Part shown: in pieces, positions 8,758 to 10,970 of the stretch | Numbering within the stretch: position 1 is the first letter of the stretch | Layout of the letters: each line of letters starts with the position of its first letter | DNA from: DATKSS01 sp049582065 | GTDB lineage: Bacteria; Chloroflexota; Dormibacteria; Dormibacterales; Dormibacteraceae | Length of the DNA: 10,970 bases | Assembly (NCBI GenBank): GCA_049582065.1 | Contig: JBAUTF010000404.1 | Coordinates: 1 to 10,970, forward strand | Direction of reading: 5' to 3' | Translations under genes and position numbers: made by a program | The notes under the pieces: generated by a model | Seen by the model: the letters and a program-made list of their open reading frames with translations, nothing else | What the model was told of the DNA's origin: nothing | The model's database searches: none

Positions 8758-9243
8758 GTGGATCGACGACCGGGGCGCAACCGCCTGGCCGACGCCTGTA
8801 CGTGGGCGGCAGCCGCATTCGCCGCCGCCGGCGCCGTCGTCGCGATAGCGGCGCCCACCGGAGGGGCCAACCGCGTGTCGGGGGTCGCGCTGTCGCTCGC
8901 CATTGGCGCGGCCGTGCTGGCGGCCAACGCCCTCATCTCGCTGCGGGTTGGCCGGCTGGGCGGCGGCCTCCTCTATGCCGCAGCCTCGCTCGCCATCCTG
9001 TACGGGATGATCCTGGCCATGTCGGTGCCGGTCCGATTGGCGGTCGAAGGCATCTGCCCGCCGACCTCGGCATGCCCGCTTGGATTCGAGCGCCCCGCAA
9101 GCTCGGCTGAGATCTTCGCCGTCTACGCGGCCACAGCCTGCGGCGCATTCGCTCTCGCGCTTGCGTTCGTGGCCGTCGAGGCGCGCTACCTTCGCACACC
9201 AAGGCGACAGAAAGACCAGCCGGATACCCCGCCGCCTTCCTGA
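8758..9243 (+). CDS. Four-helix integral membrane protein, unknown function
   Basis: The GTG start gives 161 residues with four hydrophobic segments, at about 12-33, 40-62, 67-92 and 112-135. A short basic head precedes them, and a hydrophilic proline-rich tail (RRQKDQPDTPPPS) follows. The loop between helices 3 and 4 contains C100 and C106 (CPPTSAC), which would face outside if the N-terminus is inside and could form a disulfide. Helices 1 and 2 are very rich in Ala and Gly. No Shine-Dalgarno is visible before the GTG, so the start is uncertain; the next in-frame Met is within helix 3 and would break the topology. I recognise no family. A separate transcription unit from the VIT1-like pair is likely, given the 61-bp gap with hairpins. 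Confidence 0.6.
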   Translation: MDRRPGRNRLADACTWAAAAFAAAGAVVAIAAPTGGANRVSGVALSLAIGAAVLAANALISLRVGRLGGGLLYAAASLAILYGMILAMSVPVRLAVEGICPPTSACPLGFERPASSAEIFAVYAATACGAFALALAFVAVEARYLRTPRRQKDQPDTPPPS

Positions 9244-9520
9244 GACTTCACGACCAGACTCTCCTACCTGCGGCGGGGGCCCAGGGCGTTCGGATCGAAT
9301 CGGGCTTCCCCAGCCCGGGAATCGGTTTTCGAACTGCGGTCAAAAAGACGATCACGAAGGCTACTATTTGTGGTCCATTGCATAGATGATCCGCAACCAT
9401 CCCCCGTGCGTTGGTAACTGACGACGATGCATCGCAACTTCGATTTCGAAGCCTTCTGCGCAATATCCTGCGGCCGATCGCGTTGCGCTCGACATCCGCT
9501 GGATTGAATTGGAGAAAAGG
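9244..9520 (+). promoter_or_regulatory. Leader of the TadE/TadG genes with nested palindromes
   Basis: This gene-free stretch precedes the tadE-like gene. CGGGCT/AGCCCG (9301-9306 and 9312-9317) is a 6-bp stem followed by a few Ts, possibly a weak terminator for the preceding gene. TACTAT (9362-9367) resembles a -10 box but lacks a clear -35. Next come CGATGCATCG (9425-9434, perfect palindrome), CTTCGA-TT-TCGAAG (9438-9451, perfect 6-bp repeat) and GCGCAA/TTGCGC (9458-9463 and 9483-9488). These suggest operator sites or a structured 5' leader. I match them to no known riboswitch. Confidence 0.4.
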
Positions 9521-10093
9521 TTGTCCAAACTGATTGGCCGGCTCACGCGTTCCGCGCTGCGACCCATCGGTCGAAACGCGCGCAGCCAACGGAGCCAGGC
9601 CCTCGTCGAGTTCGCGTTGGTCTCGCCGATCTTCCTCCTGATCGTTTTCTCGGCGGTCGACATCAGCCGGCTGCTGTACGCGTACACGGCCATCTCCTCA
9701 GCAGCTCGTGATGGTGCCCGCACGGCGTCGCTTTCGGGCTCGCAGTTCAGCGACTGCCAGATCATCAAGGAGGTCGAACTCGTCGGCCAGGGCTTCCCGG
9801 TGAACATGGACCCCAACTCCATCGTCGGCAACTCAGACCCCAACAACCCGACCGGCGCGCTCCAGCCATCGACGCCGCCGCCCAACACGGGATACGCATA
9901 CATCTGGCCGGCTGTCGCGACCGGCGATCCTCCGGACCTTAACTGCAACTCCAGCACGCAACGGGCGATCGCGCCGACGGTGAAGCATGTTGCGGTCGAG
10001 GTCCAGTACCACTTCACTCCGCTGCTCCCATTTGTGTCCTCCTTCGCGCCCAACATCATCGTCAAGACCATTTCGGTGGTGACGACCGAATGA
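9521..10093 (+). CDS. TadE-like pseudopilin
   Basis: TadE-like proteins (PF07811) are membrane-anchored minor pilins of Tad/Flp pili, processed by a TadV/FppA-type prepilin peptidase. The 190-aa product has a basic head, then SQALVEFALVSPIFLLIVFSAVD (about 25-47), which contains the conserved Glu (E30) and the single N-terminal helix. RLLYAYTAISSAARDGARTAS follows, the usual continuation of the family. The rest is an exported domain with a Pro-rich stretch and two cysteines. The TTG at 9521 has GGAG six bases upstream and is preferred to the in-frame TTG at 9509, which has no such site. The stop overlaps the next start (TGATG). The gene is the first of the visible pilus pair; the putative peptidase, ATPase and secretin genes are not in the window. 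Confidence 0.88.
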   Translation: MSKLIGRLTRSALRPIGRNARSQRSQALVEFALVSPIFLLIVFSAVDISRLLYAYTAISSAARDGARTASLSGSQFSDCQIIKEVELVGQGFPVNMDPNSIVGNSDPNNPTGALQPSTPPPNTGYAYIWPAVATGDPPDLNCNSSTQRAIAPTVKHVAVEVQYHFTPLLPFVSSFAPNIIVKTISVVTTE

Positions 10094-10970
10094 TGTGGTA
10101 CTGCAGCTCACGGAAGCGCCAGGGCGGCCAGGTGCTGCCGATCGCCGCCGCGGCCTTCCTGGTCATGTGCGCGCTCGCGGGCCTGGCCATCGATACCAGC
10201 CGTGATTACCTGGTGAAGCGCCAAGCGCAGAACGCCGCGGACTTCGCGGTGCTGGCCGCCTCCAAACAGATGACGCTTACGGGCAACCTCGGCAGCCCGA
10301 TCTCATCCAACTCCAACACCGTTATCGCGGCGCACGACTACGTCGCGAACAACGGCTTCAGCACCATCTACACGACGGGCTGCGATTCGAGCAGCTCGTC
10401 ATCGTTCACCACGACATGGTTCGACGTGTCTGGTCTGCCCTGCGGAGCCACAGCCGGTTTCAACAGCAAGGTCACCGTGAACTCACCGCCGGTGTCGCTG
10501 CCCGGCTCCCCGGTGCCGACAGCCTGCCAGGGCGCCGGCGCGTTCTCCTGCGTCCAGGTGGTGATCACGGCCCGCATCGCCGAGCTCTTCACGTCAGTGC
10601 TCGGCATCCCCAACGCGTACGTCACCGTCGGCGCGAGCGCCCAGGCGGTCCTTCCGGGCTCATCCTTCGACGCACCTCCGCCCAACGCGGTGACCCTCTA
10701 CCAGCCCACGAGCGTCCAGGGCGGCTGCGTCAAGGCGAATCAACAGTGCTTCGACGAGACCAAGCCTGTCTCGCGAACGCTGCTGTCGTGCACCGGCGGC
10801 ACCAACAACTGCCCGACGTTCTGGGCGAGACCGGGCACCGCGCCCAAGATCTACGGCTATGACGGTTCCGTTCTGAGCACGCCCGGCGACTACGCCGCGT
10901 TGCGGTCCGCTGGTGACATGGTCATTCAAGACAGCACAACGATCTGCGATCCGTACGGCGGCGCGACGTG
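10093..10970 (+). CDS. TadG-like pilus assembly protein with cysteine-rich exported domain (runs off right edge)
   Basis: The frame from the ATG at 10093 is open to the end of the window (292 complete codons). A short head with KRQGGQVLPIAAAAF leads into one hydrophobic helix (about 14-33). It continues AIDTSRDYLVKRQAQNAADFAVLAAS, the signature of the Tad-like N-terminal domain (PF13400) of TadG-type proteins: an Asp after the helix, then Q-x-x-A-D. The remainder should lie outside the membrane. It holds at least nine cysteines (97, 117, 145, 153, 212, 219, 233, 240 and 285), Ser/Thr/Asn-rich segments, and the family-typical AYVTVGASAQAVL around 176-188. It is coupled to tadE by a TGATG overlap. 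TadG proteins are thought to anchor or assemble the pilus. Whether a von Willebrand A domain follows cannot be seen. Confidence 0.82.
   Translation, partial: MWYCSSRKRQGGQVLPIAAAAFLVMCALAGLAIDTSRDYLVKRQAQNAADFAVLAASKQMTLTGNLGSPISSNSNTVIAAHDYVANNGFSTIYTTGCDSSSSSSFTTTWFDVSGLPCGATAGFNSKVTVNSPPVSLPGSPVPTACQGAGAFSCVQVVITARIAELFTSVLGIPNAYVTVGASAQAVLPGSSFDAPPPNAVTLYQPTSVQGGCVKANQQCFDETKPVSRTLLSCTGGTNNCPTFWARPGTAPKIYGYDGSVLSTPGDYAALRSAGDMVIQDSTTICDPYGGAT

Noticed and set aside
9264..9340. Possible tRNA-like segment (GTTCGGATCGAAT resembling a T-loop)
   Set aside because: No acceptor, D or anticodon stems can be paired around it.
10416..10862. 148-codon plus-strand ORF within the TadG-like gene
   Set aside because: It is out of frame with the coding frame from 10093, which stays open to the window edge and carries the Tad signature.

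Overview
This is a high-GC stretch of bacterial DNA with ordinary bacterial gene organisation: head-to-tail overlaps, GTG and TTG starts, and Shine-Dalgarno sites at some genes. The gene set suggests a free-living, possibly soil-dwelling, high-GC lineage such as Actinomycetota, Chloroflexota or Dormibacterota-like. It includes a maltooligosyl-trehalose pathway, a VIT1-type iron transporter and Tad/Flp pilus pseudopilins. The assignment is inference; no rRNA or other marker gene is present.

Left part, all minus strand. The window opens inside the N-terminus of a Kef/CPA2-type cation:proton antiporter (1-142), preceded in TGATG overlap by a tiny ORF (142-288). About 270 bp without a convincing gene follows. 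Then comes a tightly overlapped operon transcribed right to left: treY (4390-6843), treZ (2666-4390) and glgX/treX (562-2673). Together these enzymes convert glycogen or other alpha-1,4-glucan to trehalose. GlgX removes branches, TreY converts the reducing end of the linear chain to a trehalosyl unit, and TreZ releases free trehalose. All four GH13 catalytic regions are readable in each protein.

Middle, plus strand. A small acidic protein of unknown function (6910-7326) diverges from treY. Next is a 186-bp intergenic element (7400-7585) with imperfect 27-bp terminal inverted repeats and several perfect internal hairpins. It lies just upstream of a VIT1/CCC1-family Fe(II)/Mn(II) transporter (7601-8299). 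All the transport and metal-binding residues I recall for plant VIT1 are present at a constant offset. A 126-aa single-pass membrane protein with a CGCGCGG motif follows 16 bp later and is probably co-transcribed. A four-helix membrane protein of unknown function (8758-9243) comes next.

Right part, plus strand. A 277-bp leader with nested palindromes precedes a TadE-like pseudopilin (9521-10093). This overlaps a TadG-like protein (10093 to the edge) with a cysteine-rich exported region, open at the right end. The pair probably begins, or belongs to, a Tad/Flp pilus locus continuing beyond the window.

There are no tRNA or rRNA genes, CRISPR arrays or transposase genes that I can recognise.
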